Position numbers and translations under genes: made by a program. The notes below the pieces were generated by a model. That model ran no database searches. It was not told where the DNA came from and saw nothing but the letters and a program-made list of their open reading frames with translations. Below are positions 44,251-53,196 of a stretch of 64,000 nt of DNA, piece by piece (the first letter of the stretch is position 1; the number at the start of each line of letters is the position of its first letter). Source of the DNA: Halobacteriovorax sp. JY17 (lineage in GTDB: Bacteria; Bdellovibrionota; Bacteriovoracia; Bacteriovoracales; Bacteriovoracaceae); the NCBI RefSeq assembly GCF_002753895.1, contig NZ_NJER01000001.1:248001-312000 (forward strand), written 5' to 3'.

Positions 44251-44975
44251 TTAAATCGATAAGTAATTCCGGAAACCATTGTTAAGTACCAATCTCTAGC
44301 GACAGTTGGAGAGTCTTTGATTTCACTTTCTAAGAAAGTTGCCTTTGCTGAGTTGAACCAACTCCAATTCTTATTGATGAGCCATATGGGGCTTAGGGCA
44401 AAGCTATTTGTTCCACTTGCTCCAGGTGAATAGAAAGGGCGAGTTGTCGTCACTTCGTTTGTCTTTACACCATAGTAGTAATTAGTAAATTTTCGGTCAT
44501 AAAATGAGTGAGAGAAAGTATAGTTTAAGATAACCGGTCCAAGAAAAAATCTTCCATTATAGGCAAGATCAATGACTTCTCCGTGGGAGCGACTTTGTAC
44601 ATCTCTAGAGTAGGAGAGTTTGAACATCATGACATTAAGTCCTGCCTCTACAAACCATGAGTCTTTTCTCCAATCCATACCTGGACCATAGTATCTCTCT
44701 CCAGATCTCTTCACTGCGATATAGGGAGAGATAAATTTATAGCTTGGAAGATCAACTTTTACATTGGGACCTGCAATGGAGACTGGACCTAATTTTATCT
44801 GTGCCATTGGGATAGCACGTATCTCAGTATTCTTATCTGATTTATCATATTGATTATCATTTCTAATATTTTGTTTAAAGGCGACTCCGCCTCCGAGAGA
44901 AAAAGAATAAGTAGACCTCTCCTGAGCGAATAGTGTCTGCGAAAATAAGATGATAATTAAGATCAATTTTTTCAT
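44247..44975 (-). CDS. MipA/OmpV-family outer-membrane protein
   Basis: A 242-residue protein with a signal peptide ending LFA and a beta-barrel-like mature part. It ends in a final aromatic strand (GITYRFN) as outer-membrane barrels do. The features GGGVAFKQNIRN, the repeated aromatic strands and the closing WSWFNSAKATFLESEIKDSPTV are typical of MipA/OmpV. MipA scaffolds murein enzymes in E. coli, but that role is not shown here. Confidence 0.75.
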   Translation of the reverse strand: MKKLILIIILFSQTLFAQERSTYSFSLGGGVAFKQNIRNDNQYDKSDKNTEIRAIPMAQIKLGPVSIAGPNVKVDLPSYKFISPYIAVKRSGERYYGPGMDWRKDSWFVEAGLNVMMFKLSYSRDVQSRSHGEVIDLAYNGRFFLGPVILNYTFSHSFYDRKFTNYYYGVKTNEVTTTRPFYSPGASGTNSFALSPIWLINKNWSWFNSAKATFLESEIKDSPTVARDWYLTMVSGITYRFN

Positions 44976-45055
44976 ATAGATATTATGTGTTTAAAAAAAC
45001 TTAACTACAAGAGGGTAAGTTTTCTTTTAGAGTTTTCTTATGTAAGATAGAGAAA

Positions 45056-45763
45056 ATGGTTAAGGAGATTAAGTTGTTTAGCGATACAAGAATGCTTGGA
45101 CATAGAGGCGCAAAGGGTGAAAGACCTGAGAATACAATTGATGGTATTAAATACGCTTTAGATCTTGGACTTAGTGCTATTGAGATTGATATTCACTTAA
45201 GTGCTGATAATCGACTCGTTGTCATTCACGATGATACTTTAGATCGGACAACGAATGGGACGGGACTTGTTAGAGAGGCCTCTAGTGTAGACATGAGAGA
45301 GCTAGACGCTGGAAATGGAGAGAGGATTCCTTATCTTGAAGAAGTTTTAGATCTTTTAAATGATTATTCTTTTACTCTCTTTATAGAAGTTAAAGCAGTT
45401 GGTTGTGAGAAATTATTAACTACATTAATTAGTGAAAGAGAGATTCATCAAAAGATAATTGTTAAGTCTTTTAATCATAGGATCATAAAGAAAGTAAAAG
45501 AGATCGATCCAAAAATAAGAACAGCTTGTCTTCTTTATGGACTTCCTGTGAATGCTGTAAATATCATTGAGAATGCAAGAGCTGATGGGATTTCAATTTC
45601 TGTTTCAACTGTAGACCAGGCTCTAGTTGAACTCTGTCATCATCATAATTATAAAGTGACAGTTTGGAACGTGAATAAGGTTGAAGAGCTAGAGGCATTC
45701 GTTCAAATGGGCGTGGATTTTATCGGAACGGACTTTCCATCAATTGTTACTCTGCCGCGATAA
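45056..45763 (+). CDS. ugpQ: Glycerophosphodiester phosphodiesterase
   Basis: A 235-residue GDPD enzyme that frees glycerol-3-phosphate from glycerophosphodiesters. The active-site signature HRGAKGERPENT is near 16-27, Glu and Asp metal ligands are in IEIDIHLSADNRLVVIHDDTLDRTTNGTG, and Lys is in LFIEVKAVG. No signal peptide is present, so it is cytosolic and UgpQ-like. Its last 17 bases overlap a small convergent frame. Confidence 0.9.
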   Translation: MVKEIKLFSDTRMLGHRGAKGERPENTIDGIKYALDLGLSAIEIDIHLSADNRLVVIHDDTLDRTTNGTGLVREASSVDMRELDAGNGERIPYLEEVLDLLNDYSFTLFIEVKAVGCEKLLTTLISEREIHQKIIVKSFNHRIIKKVKEIDPKIRTACLLYGLPVNAVNIIENARADGISISVSTVDQALVELCHHHNYKVTVWNVNKVEELEAFVQMGVDFIGTDFPSIVTLPR

Positions 45764-45890
45764 TTGAAAAAGAGTTTGGGTCACCACTTTCAATAAGTAG
45801 ACAAAATTCTTCGTCTCTCTTATCAAGAGTCAAAAGAATATAGGTGCATAGCTCTAAAATGTAATGGTAAAGTGTTGCCAGAAAATTCAT
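45747..45890 (-). CDS. Possible small protein of 47 residues, unknown
   Basis: A short frame with a good ribosome-binding site (GGGGAGT) 3 to 9 bases before its ATG. The product MNFLATLYHYILELCTYILL begins with a single hydrophobic helix and then becomes acidic (TLDKRDEEFCLLIESGDP). It ends inside the 3' end of the convergent ugpQ gene. It may be a small membrane peptide; there is no family to name. Support is the ribosome-binding site and the helix alone. Confidence 0.45.
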   Translation of the reverse strand: MNFLATLYHYILELCTYILLTLDKRDEEFCLLIESGDPNSFSIIAAE

Positions 45891-45980
45891 ATAACTCCCC
45901 TTAAAAGCTTCTCTACAATATAGATTCTACTAGATCATTATGTGGTCTGAATGAGTTCTTTATTTGATTTGTGTTATTTG

Positions 45981-47264
45981 TTATCCAACCTTAGGCATAT
46001 TGCTTAGATTTTTCACTGTAATAGCGGGGATTGTTATAACAAAAGTCGTTGCCTCTACACTAGTATCCAGCGAGAGCTCGCCGCCAAGATTTGAGATATT
46101 ATTCTTACTAATACTAAGTCCTAGACCTGTTCTATGAGACTTGTCTGTATAGAAAGGATTGAATATCTTATCTACTTCTGTACTTTGTATTCCTTGTCCA
46201 CTATCACTAATTCTAAATTCAAGTAGGGCATCAATTTTTCTAATATTAATTTCTATCCACTTCTTGTCGACTTCTAAGACAGCGTCATAGGCATTATTCA
46301 CTATATTTAAAATGACATGCCCGAGCTGAATTGGGATTTGATATTGATCCATATTCTCAACTTTATTAACCAACTTGAATTGAATATTGGAATACTTCAT
46401 CTTTGTTTCACATAGAGTAAGAACGCTCTCAAATATATAAGAGAAAGTTTCTCTAGCGATTGTCTTTTCATCAATTTGAGATTTAGATAAATTCTTCATT
46501 GATTTTACAATCTTACCAATTCTCTCGGTCATATTAATTATTTTCTCTATTAAGTCTCTTACTTCAGCATCATCTTGCTTAAGTGATTTTAGTTTTCTTG
46601 CCTTCACTTTTACAACAGTAAGAGGATTATTGATTTCATGGGCAATGCTGGAAGCGAGCTCCCCAAGTTCTGTATTTCTAGAAGAGCTAAGAATATTAAT
46701 TCTCTGCTCATCTAACTTCTTTCTCATTTCGCTTCTCTTTTTTTCATGGGTAAGACAGAAGGTAGTACTTATAAGAATAACTGATGAATAGATAAGTATT
46801 TTAGAAGCAGTATTGAGTATTTCTGCTGTCATATGAAGATGATCAACAAGAGAGAATTGAGACGTTAGAATGATTGAGAATACTGATATGGCACAAATAA
46901 TATACGTATGTTTTCTTGTAAGTATAAAGGAAGAAATTATTGGAACAACTGGATACCATGCCATGGCGGGAGAAGAGAAACCTCCAGTTAGACTTGCTCT
47001 AGAGAAAATAAAAGTGAAGGAGAAGATTAAAGTGTAGAAGACGGCATTTTCATATTTTTTTGCTTTTTTCACATAGAGATATAGGCAAAGAAAAACAAAT
47101 GCAGAAAAAAGGGTGATATAATAGGATTTTGAATTAGACTGTACAAAGAGCGTCTCAGTTAGAAACCTGATGAAGAGAACGACAGTTGCCACACCTATTC
47201 CAAATAGGGTCGCTTTCTTCTTCCAAACTTCTTCTTTGATTGATTCTACTGTTATGTCTTCCAT
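45981..47264 (-). CDS. Membrane-bound sensor histidine kinase
   Basis: A 427-residue kinase with about six membrane helices in residues 18-175 and no large periplasmic domain. The phosphoacceptor histidine is in LASSIAHEINNPLTVVK, followed by the ATPase motifs HVILNIVNNAYDAV, ISDSGQGI, and HRTGLGLSISKNN. The pattern is the NtrB/PAS-less type that senses through the membrane. No response regulator gene lies next to it, so it is an orphan. It is divergent from the thiolase gene with about 78 bases between the starts. Confidence 0.9.
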   Translation of the reverse strand: MEDITVESIKEEVWKKKATLFGIGVATVVLFIRFLTETLFVQSNSKSYYITLFSAFVFLCLYLYVKKAKKYENAVFYTLIFSFTFIFSRASLTGGFSSPAMAWYPVVPIISSFILTRKHTYIICAISVFSIILTSQFSLVDHLHMTAEILNTASKILIYSSVILISTTFCLTHEKKRSEMRKKLDEQRINILSSSRNTELGELASSIAHEINNPLTVVKVKARKLKSLKQDDAEVRDLIEKIINMTERIGKIVKSMKNLSKSQIDEKTIARETFSYIFESVLTLCETKMKYSNIQFKLVNKVENMDQYQIPIQLGHVILNIVNNAYDAVLEVDKKWIEINIRKIDALLEFRISDSGQGIQSTEVDKIFNPFYTDKSHRTGLGLSISKNNISNLGGELSLDTSVEATTFVITIPAITVKNLSNMPKVG

Positions 47265-47342
47265 ACTAACTTATCGGTGTATGGATGAAATTTATTGATA
47301 AAAAATACTACTATTAAAACTATAGTTATTTACGAGGTTATT

Positions 47343-48617
47343 ATGTCTGAAATTAAAAAAGTTTGTATTATTGATGGAGCAAGAATTCCATTTTGCCGCT
47401 CAGGTTCTAAGTATATGGGACTTTCTAATAAGGAATTAATGAGTACTGCATTAAAAGCCTTGGTTAAAAAACTCTCTCTTGAAGGAAAAGCTGTTGGTGA
47501 AGTTTCTCTTGGAGCTGTGTCAAAGCACGCGGCTGATTTCTCTCTAGCTAGAGAGTGTGCGATAGAGAGTGGTCTCTCTTTTTCTACTCCGGCCTTTGAC
47601 GTTCAAATGGCCTGTGGAACTTCACTAGAAGCAGCTATTCTTCTAGGAAATAAAATTGCTCTCGGCCAAATCGATTGCGCTATTGCTGGTGGCGTAGATA
47701 CAAATAGTGATGTGCCAATTGAGTTCTCTAAGAAATTTTCTGATAGATTACTTCGCTTAAATGGAGCGAAGACTATGGGACAAAAACTTTCAGTCTTAAA
47801 AGGCTTCTCTCCAAAAGAGCTTCTACCAAAGCTCCCTGCTGTGAAAGAGGCGAGAACAGGTAAGTCTATGGGAGAGAGTTGTGAAGATATGGCAAAGAGA
47901 TGGCAGATTTCTCGCTTTGAACAAGATCAACTAGCATTTGAGTCACATCAAAAAGCAGAAGCCGCTTATCAAGAAGGTTTCTTTGATGACTTAATCACAC
48001 CGTGTGCAGGAACGAAGAAAGATAATATCGTGCGCGGTGATACATCGCTAGAGAAATTAAATAAGCTAAGAACCGCCTTTGATAAGAGTGCAAATGGAAC
48101 TTTGACTGCTGGGAATAGTTCTCCTCTCTCTGATGGAGCTTCATGTATTTTTCTTTGTAGTGAGGAGTACGCAAAAGAAAATAACTTAAAGGTGATGGCC
48201 TACTTAACTTATTCACAATCTGCAGCTGTAAATTATATTGATGATGAAGGACTACTAATGGCACCGGCCTACGCAGTTCCAAAGATGTTAAAAAATGCAG
48301 GAATGACTCTGCAAGATTTTGATTTCTACGAAATTCATGAAGCCTTCTCTGCTCAAGTTCTCTGTACTCTTAAGGCCTGGGAAGATGAAGCTTTCTGCAA
48401 GGAGAAGCTAGGTCTAGACTCGGCACTTGGTTCAATCGATAGAGCTAAACTAAATGTAAAGGGTGGAAGTGTTGCTCTAGGGCATCCTTTCGCAGCAACA
48501 GGGACTCGAATTGTAACGTCTCTAGCAAAAATGTTAGATCAAAAAGGCTCAGGTAAGGGACTTATCTCAATTTGTACCGCAGGTGGAATGGGCGTTACGG
48601 CAATTTTGGAAAAATAA
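47343..48617 (+). CDS. Acetyl-CoA acyltransferase/thiolase
   Basis: A 424-residue thiolase, likely the FadI/FadA type for fatty-acid beta-oxidation or acetoacetyl-CoA formation. The nucleophile Cys91 is in VQMACGTSLEA, the His loops are EIHEAFSAQ and LGHPFAATGTR, and the second Cys is in SICTAGGMG. The open frame extends to 47295, but ATG 47343 has a GAGG site and opens with MSEIKKVCIIDGARIPF, the usual start. No partner beta-oxidation gene is next to it. Confidence 0.92.
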   Translation: MSEIKKVCIIDGARIPFCRSGSKYMGLSNKELMSTALKALVKKLSLEGKAVGEVSLGAVSKHAADFSLARECAIESGLSFSTPAFDVQMACGTSLEAAILLGNKIALGQIDCAIAGGVDTNSDVPIEFSKKFSDRLLRLNGAKTMGQKLSVLKGFSPKELLPKLPAVKEARTGKSMGESCEDMAKRWQISRFEQDQLAFESHQKAEAAYQEGFFDDLITPCAGTKKDNIVRGDTSLEKLNKLRTAFDKSANGTLTAGNSSPLSDGASCIFLCSEEYAKENNLKVMAYLTYSQSAAVNYIDDEGLLMAPAYAVPKMLKNAGMTLQDFDFYEIHEAFSAQVLCTLKAWEDEAFCKEKLGLDSALGSIDRAKLNVKGGSVALGHPFAATGTRIVTSLAKMLDQKGSGKGLISICTAGGMGVTAILEK

Positions 48618-48625
48618 GATAATAG

Positions 48626-48644
48626 GCCCTCCACTTTGGAGGGC
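48626..48644 (+). terminator. Perfect short hairpin after the thiolase gene
   Basis: GCCCTCCA (48626-48633) and TGGAGGGC (48637-48644) form an 8-bp GC-rich stem with a 3-base loop. No T-run follows (AATAAAGAG), so it may be an mRNA-stabilising end or a factor-dependent terminator. Confidence 0.5.
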
Positions 48645-48727
48645 AATAAAGAGCATATTTAAGTTTCTTCAAAGAAGTGTGTTAAAATATAGTGAGGCAG
48701 ATTAGCCAATCTCAAGCGTTGGGCTTT

Positions 48728-49279
48728 ATGGATATCGAACAGATATTTTTTCACTTAACTTATGCATTTCTTCTTATAAGTGCGATGACTAAATTACCTC
48801 CTTTCGCGCGGTTTCTTCAGATACTTTCAGTATTGACCCTCGGTTCATTTCTAACTCTCTCTTCAAAAGATGGATATATGTGGCAAGTTTGGTCAAGTGG
48901 TGTGGTGCTCTTTCACCTTTTTTTCTGGAAGAATTATCACTCGGTCGCAAGTCGTTATGAAGAGTATGAATTAGATATTTGGAATGAGTACTTTCACGAT
49001 GTTTCTGATGAAGATTTTCAGCTATTGCTAGACTCTTCCGACTGGAGAAAGTTCAACTTCAGTGGAACGATTTCAGCGGATAAAGATTACTTTGTACTAA
49101 AGTACACACAAGAGGAAAAGAGTTGGCAAAAGCTTATGCCTTCACAAACACTCATCAATACGAAAGGTGATCTTAAATTATTCGTCGATAGAGAAGCCCT
49201 TCGAGAGGCTAATCCACTCCTTGAAACGAGTATCTTACATCTTCTTACAGAGATGCCGCGCACAAGCTTAGCTTCTTAA
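48728..49279 (+). CDS. Popeye-like membrane protein (putative cyclic-nucleotide domain)
   Basis: A protein of 183 residues from the ATG at 48728, or 195 from the GTG at 48692; neither has a clear ribosome-binding site. About three membrane helices fill the first 65 residues. The rest resembles a Popeye (POPDC) cAMP-binding domain: YFHDVSDEDFQLLLDSSDWRKFNFSGTISADKDYFVLKY has the layout of the F-x-x-L-x-x-x-x-x-W-R-x-x start and barrel strands. The three-helix plus cyclic-nucleotide-like layout is also that of Popeye proteins. This is by eye only. If right, it is a bacterial relative of a family best known from animals. Confidence 0.5.
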   Translation: MDIEQIFFHLTYAFLLISAMTKLPPFARFLQILSVLTLGSFLTLSSKDGYMWQVWSSGVVLFHLFFWKNYHSVASRYEEYELDIWNEYFHDVSDEDFQLLLDSSDWRKFNFSGTISADKDYFVLKYTQEEKSWQKLMPSQTLINTKGDLKLFVDREALREANPLLETSILHLLTEMPRTSLAS

Positions 49280-49335
49280 AATATTTTAGTATATCTCTCT
49301 GGTACTAGGGTCTTCACACATGTTACCATTTTACT

Positions 49336-51249
49336 ATGACAGACTCTAATCAACAGGAAAATTTAAGTTTTTCATTTTTCAACTCTGACCAATATAAGAG
49401 CAGCGCTCTTGAAGTCTTAAAGACAGTCTTTGGTCATAGCGAATTTCGTCATCATCAAGAGAAAATTATTACTGAAATTTTGGAGGGGCGAGATGTGCTG
49501 GCCCTTATGCCAACTGGTGGTGGAAAATCTCTATGTTACCAGATTCCGGCCCTCGTTAGAGATGGTGTGGGAATTGTTATCTCTCCTCTTATTTCTTTAA
49601 TGGAAGATCAAGTATCTACTCTTAACGAAATGGGTGTGAGAGCAGCTTACTTAAATAGCTCTCTCTCAAGAGATGAGGGAAGAATGATTGAAGAGGAGCT
49701 GATCAATGAAGAGATTGATCTTCTCTATCTCGCTCCAGAGCGCTTACTACAACCTTATACTTTAAAACTTCTCTCATCACTAAAAGTTTCTGTAATCGCC
49801 ATTGACGAAGCTCACTGCGTATCAAAGTGGGGCCCTGACTTTAGACCAGAGTATATGAACCTCTCGGTTTTAAAGCAGGCATTTGAAAGTGTTCCTAGAA
49901 TTGCTCTCACGGCAACGGCCGATATTGATTCAAGAAAAACTATCGCCAGAGAATTATCTCTAGAAAATGCGAGGGTTTTCTTAAGTAGTTTTGATAGAGA
50001 GAATATCTCCTACGAAATTGAATTAAAGAATGATGACCCACAAATACAGCTTCTAAATTTTCTCGAACGATTTGATGTTGATGATGCTGGAATTATCTAC
50101 TGTCTCTCTAGAAGAAAAGTTGAAGAGACTGCGGCTTTTCTAGTTGAAAACGGTTTCACCGCCTATGGCTATCATGCGGGAATGAGTGCTGTGAAAAGAC
50201 GAAAGGTTCAACATGAATTCTTGTCCAATGAGGGAGTGATTATTGTTGCAACCATTGCTTTTGGAATGGGGATAGATAAACCAGACGTTCGCTTTGTGGC
50301 CCATATGGATCTTCCCAAGAGCGTTGAGTCCTATTATCAAGAAACGGGAAGGGCCGGAAGAGATGGACTTAGTGCCTGTGCATGGATGGTCTACTGCAAG
50401 AGAGACGCCGCGGTTTTAAAGCACCTCATTCGAAAGGGCACTAGAAGTATTGTTCAAAGAAGAGTGGAAGAGCATCATATTGATCTAATGCTAGGACTCT
50501 GTGAAACAACGAGATGCCGAAGAGAAGTGGTTCTAAACTTCTTAGATGAAGACTACCCTGAATATTGTGGGAATTGCGATATTTGCCAAGGGGCCTTAGA
50601 GGGAAAGGAATTATTAGATATTACTGATGAGATGATTCTCTACCTAAGCTCTATTTATAGACTTGATCAGAGAATGAATATTGAAATTATTTTTTCTTTC
50701 TTATTGGGTGAGGAGGACTTTAAATTTAAAGACTATATGAGTCTCGCTCACTTCGGACAAGGTTCTGGAGTTAGTATTCTAAAGTGGAGAGATATTCATA
50801 GAGTAGCTCTTGCCTCGGGGCTTGTAGAGGTAAGGTTTGATAAGGGTTCTGCTGTTAAGCTAACTAAGAGGAGTCTTAGAGTTCTTGAAGGAGAAGATAA
50901 GGTCTTTATGCGAACAGATCTCTCTAGGACAACACCTCCAAGAGCAAAGAAGGCCACAAAGAAAGTTAGAAAGAAGAGAGCTCCCAGGGTAAGAAAGGTA
51001 AAGAGTTATACTGCGAGTCCTGCAATCTCTCTAGACTCTGAAGAGAGACGCTTATTTGATAAGCTTAGGGAGTTAAGAAGATCAATAGCAAAGACTAAGA
51101 AAGTTCCGGCCTATAAGATATTTCACGATACAACTTTATTAGAAATCGTAAAGCAGAGACCAACGTCAGTAGAGGAGTTCTCTGAATTGCACGGGGTAGG
51201 TAGAGCGAAACTAAAGAAATATAGTAAGAAATTTATGGAAATTCTCTAA
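49336..51249 (+). CDS. recQ: ATP-dependent DNA helicase RecQ
   Basis: A 637-residue RecQ. Helicase motifs are ALMPTGGGKSLCYQIPAL (I), AIDEAHCVSKWGPDFR (II with the aromatic-rich loop), ALTATAD (III) and QETGRAGRDG (VI). Four zinc-binding cysteines are in TRCRREVV and YCGNCDICQG. The RQC winged helix follows, then a highly basic linker (RAKKATKKVRKKRAPRVRKV) and a C-terminal HRDC domain. RecQ unwinds recombination and stalled-fork intermediates. The start has no clear ribosome-binding site. The linker is unusually Lys/Arg-rich. Confidence 0.95.
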   Translation: MTDSNQQENLSFSFFNSDQYKSSALEVLKTVFGHSEFRHHQEKIITEILEGRDVLALMPTGGGKSLCYQIPALVRDGVGIVISPLISLMEDQVSTLNEMGVRAAYLNSSLSRDEGRMIEEELINEEIDLLYLAPERLLQPYTLKLLSSLKVSVIAIDEAHCVSKWGPDFRPEYMNLSVLKQAFESVPRIALTATADIDSRKTIARELSLENARVFLSSFDRENISYEIELKNDDPQIQLLNFLERFDVDDAGIIYCLSRRKVEETAAFLVENGFTAYGYHAGMSAVKRRKVQHEFLSNEGVIIVATIAFGMGIDKPDVRFVAHMDLPKSVESYYQETGRAGRDGLSACAWMVYCKRDAAVLKHLIRKGTRSIVQRRVEEHHIDLMLGLCETTRCRREVVLNFLDEDYPEYCGNCDICQGALEGKELLDITDEMILYLSSIYRLDQRMNIEIIFSFLLGEEDFKFKDYMSLAHFGQGSGVSILKWRDIHRVALASGLVEVRFDKGSAVKLTKRSLRVLEGEDKVFMRTDLSRTTPPRAKKATKKVRKKRAPRVRKVKSYTASPAISLDSEERRLFDKLRELRRSIAKTKKVPAYKIFHDTTLLEIVKQRPTSVEEFSELHGVGRAKLKKYSKKFMEIL

Positions 51250-51252
51250 GTT

Positions 51253-51861
51253 GTGATTAAGTTAAAAAAGGCTATAGCTCTTCTTCTCATTCTCCTATTA
51301 AATTCTTCGTGCTCGATATTTAATGCTGGAACAGCTCATTTGAAATATTCTGATATTGATGCAGGTCTTGAGGGCAATAAGTATGAACTGAAAGAAAAGC
51401 TAGGAAGTATATCTGCTTCTATTAGGCAATTAGAACATCCTAAGGGTTATAGGAGCTGGGACTATATTGTTAAACTCTCTCCTAGTATTCATTTGGACCG
51501 CTTTGAGTTCCAAGCAGGAGTGGCGGCAACTAGCCCGACAACAACGACTAATGTGTATGATCTAAAATATAGACGTCTTTCTGGGCTTGGAAACTTAAAG
51601 ATTGAGTTCTTTACCCCTGGGGGACAGCTCGTTTTTACCGCAGGTTTTGGGGGAGCGATCTATAGGCTTGATGATGGGCATGGGCTAAAGACGACAAAGA
51701 CTAGAGAAGTTCGAAAATTTGATATCGCTTATAGTGTCTTTCTAACAGATCGAATTTTTCTAATGATGGGGCCAAGATATTATAAAACTGCATTTGAGCA
51801 ATATACTTTTACTTTTAGAGTTGGCTACTTTTGGGGAGATGTCCCTAGGGGGTTAAAATAA
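51253..51861 (+). CDS. Predicted lipoprotein, beta-rich, unknown function
   Basis: A 202-residue protein with GTG start and a signal peptide ending LNSSC-SIF, a lipobox. The mature part has amphipathic strands and ends in FTFRVGYFWGDVP, so it might be a small outer-membrane barrel, though a lipoprotein barrel is unusual. No family is recognised. It is 3 bases downstream of recQ, with the 3' end overlapping the sirtuin gene by 17 bases. Confidence 0.6.
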   Translation: MIKLKKAIALLLILLLNSSCSIFNAGTAHLKYSDIDAGLEGNKYELKEKLGSISASIRQLEHPKGYRSWDYIVKLSPSIHLDRFEFQAGVAATSPTTTTNVYDLKYRRLSGLGNLKIEFFTPGGQLVFTAGFGGAIYRLDDGHGLKTTKTREVRKFDIAYSVFLTDRIFLMMGPRYYKTAFEQYTFTFRVGYFWGDVPRGLK

Positions 51862-52591
51862 TTTTCACGAGTCTTGGCACTTGAATACTTGATTCTCCCG
51901 TTAATTGAGAATCAAAGGATCTAGAAAGATTTGTTGAAGTAAGGTTTTGCTCAATAGTCATAGCACCACTTTCCTTGGCCGCGGCTACAAACGTTGCTGC
52001 AGGATAGACTTCTCCCGACGTTCCTATTGATATAAATAAGTCACACTCTTCTAGAAGTTCACTAATCTCATCTAAGCGGTAAGGTATCTCACCAAACCAA
52101 ACGATATGAGGTCTTAAATTTCCTGACTGCTTACAGCAAGAGCAAATTGTACTTTCATTTAGAACTCCCTCTATACTGTAGACTTTGAGAGTTTTAATAC
52201 AATGCATTTTTAAAAGCTCTCCGTGCATATGAATAATATTCTGAGAGCCAGCTCTCTCATGTAGATCGTCTACATTTTGAGTGATGATTGTGACTTTGCC
52301 TTGAAACTTATTTTCAAGCTCTGCTAGAGCAAGGTGAGCTGGGTTTGGGGAGACTTCTGGAGTTTGTAATTGTGCTCTTCTAGCATTGTAGAAATTGAAG
52401 ACTAATTCGGGATTATTTTTAAAACCATTTATTGAAGCAACATCCATAATATCGTACTCTTCCCAAAAACCATTGTGGTCTCTGAAAGTTTTTATTCCTG
52501 ACTCAGCAGATATTCCTGCTCCAGTTAGAATGACAATATTTTTGATATTATTTGGTATAATCATTTCTATGATATTATCAAATAAATACAT
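51845..52591 (-). CDS. cobB: NAD-dependent sirtuin deacylase, CobB-like
   Basis: A 248-residue SIR2-family enzyme that removes acyl groups from lysines using NAD. Landmarks are LTGAGISAESGIKTFRD, the TQNVDDLHERAG loop, the catalytic His in IHMHGELLK, and LRPHIVWFGE. The Tyr-x-x-Arg motif in FYNARRAQ, shared with E. coli CobB, is linked to desuccinylase activity. The zinc site is incomplete as in CobB (MHC then CSCC). The first Met is 52591; the second, at 52564, is also possible. The gene ends within the convergent lipoprotein gene. Confidence 0.92.
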   Translation of the reverse strand: MYLFDNIIEMIIPNNIKNIVILTGAGISAESGIKTFRDHNGFWEEYDIMDVASINGFKNNPELVFNFYNARRAQLQTPEVSPNPAHLALAELENKFQGKVTIITQNVDDLHERAGSQNIIHMHGELLKMHCIKTLKVYSIEGVLNESTICSCCKQSGNLRPHIVWFGEIPYRLDEISELLEECDLFISIGTSGEVYPAATFVAAAKESGAMTIEQNLTSTNLSRSFDSQLTGESSIQVPRLVKIILTP

Positions 52592-52606
52592 ACATATCGA
52601 GAGCTA

Positions 52607-52930
52607 ATGAGTGAGATAGAAGAAAATTTAGAATTAAAAGAGAGGAAGAAATTCTTCCTCTATAAGAGAAGTACATTATTTAACTGTATTTTTACAATTT
52701 TCTTATTTATGGCAAATCTCTTAATTGGTCTCCATCTGAGATTATTACTACTTAAGAGTTTCGATTTACTCCTCCTCTTAAGTCTCGTTTTCCTAATCAC
52801 TTTTTTGGAGAAAATGATTCTCAGAAGGTTTCAGTACTCCTTAAATAAAGTAGGAGTATTACTTATTCAATTCTCCATTGTTGTGGAAATGATCTACTTT
52901 ATTTTAAAGATTGAAAGCTTCCTAAATTGA
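52607..52930 (+). CDS. Small membrane protein, unknown function
   Basis: A 107-residue protein with a charged N-terminus (about 20 residues, Glu/Lys-rich) and about three hydrophobic helices rich in Leu, Phe and Ile. No motif or family is recognised. It is divergent from the sirtuin gene by 15 bases, and its 3' end overlaps a small convergent lipoprotein gene by 32 bases. A GAGAG element precedes the ATG. Confidence 0.6.
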   Translation: MSEIEENLELKERKKFFLYKRSTLFNCIFTIFLFMANLLIGLHLRLLLLKSFDLLLLLSLVFLITFLEKMILRRFQYSLNKVGVLLIQFSIVVEMIYFILKIESFLN

Positions 52931-53039
52931 TAGAAGAAATACTCGTTGGACCGAGGTCTTTTATTTTCGCATTCCTTAGCGCTTTATTCGTCGTACATGA
53001 TGCACTCATTACTAGGATAAATAGGCATAAAATCTTCAT
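52899..53039 (-). CDS. Small lipoprotein of 46 residues
   Basis: A short gene with a near-perfect AGGAGG ribosome-binding site 5 bases before its ATG. The product begins MKILCLFILVMSASC and continues TTNKALRNAKIKDLGPTSIS; Cys15 lies in a lipobox-like context (M-S-A-S-C), with Ser at -3 where Leu is common. The mature part of about 30 residues is Ser/Lys-rich. Small lipoproteins like this are easily missed. Nothing else is visible upstream between 53040 and 53160. Its partner or function is unknown. Confidence 0.6.
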   Translation of the reverse strand: MKILCLFILVMSASCTTNKALRNAKIKDLGPTSISSINLGSFQSLK

Positions 53040-53160
53040 GACTTCCTCCTTTAGGCATCTTGCCTATTTCATGGATTAATTTTGCTAAATTGATGCCAAT
53101 TTATGGAGTGTTATTTCAGTGTGTTAGATGGAGCGTATTGTCACTAGGTCATAACGCACC

Positions 53161-53196
53161 TATTTGGAAAACTATTTGAGAAAGTATTTGACGAAA
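53161..53196 (+). repeat. Three 12-bp direct repeats (iteron-like)
   Basis: TATTTGGAAAAC, TATTTGAGAAAG and TATTTGACGAAA follow one another with exact 12-base spacing (starts at 53161, 53173 and 53185). The first six bases are invariant. The third copy contains the -35 box of the DnaA-like gene's likely promoter, so a protein bound here would affect that gene. Confidence 0.6.
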
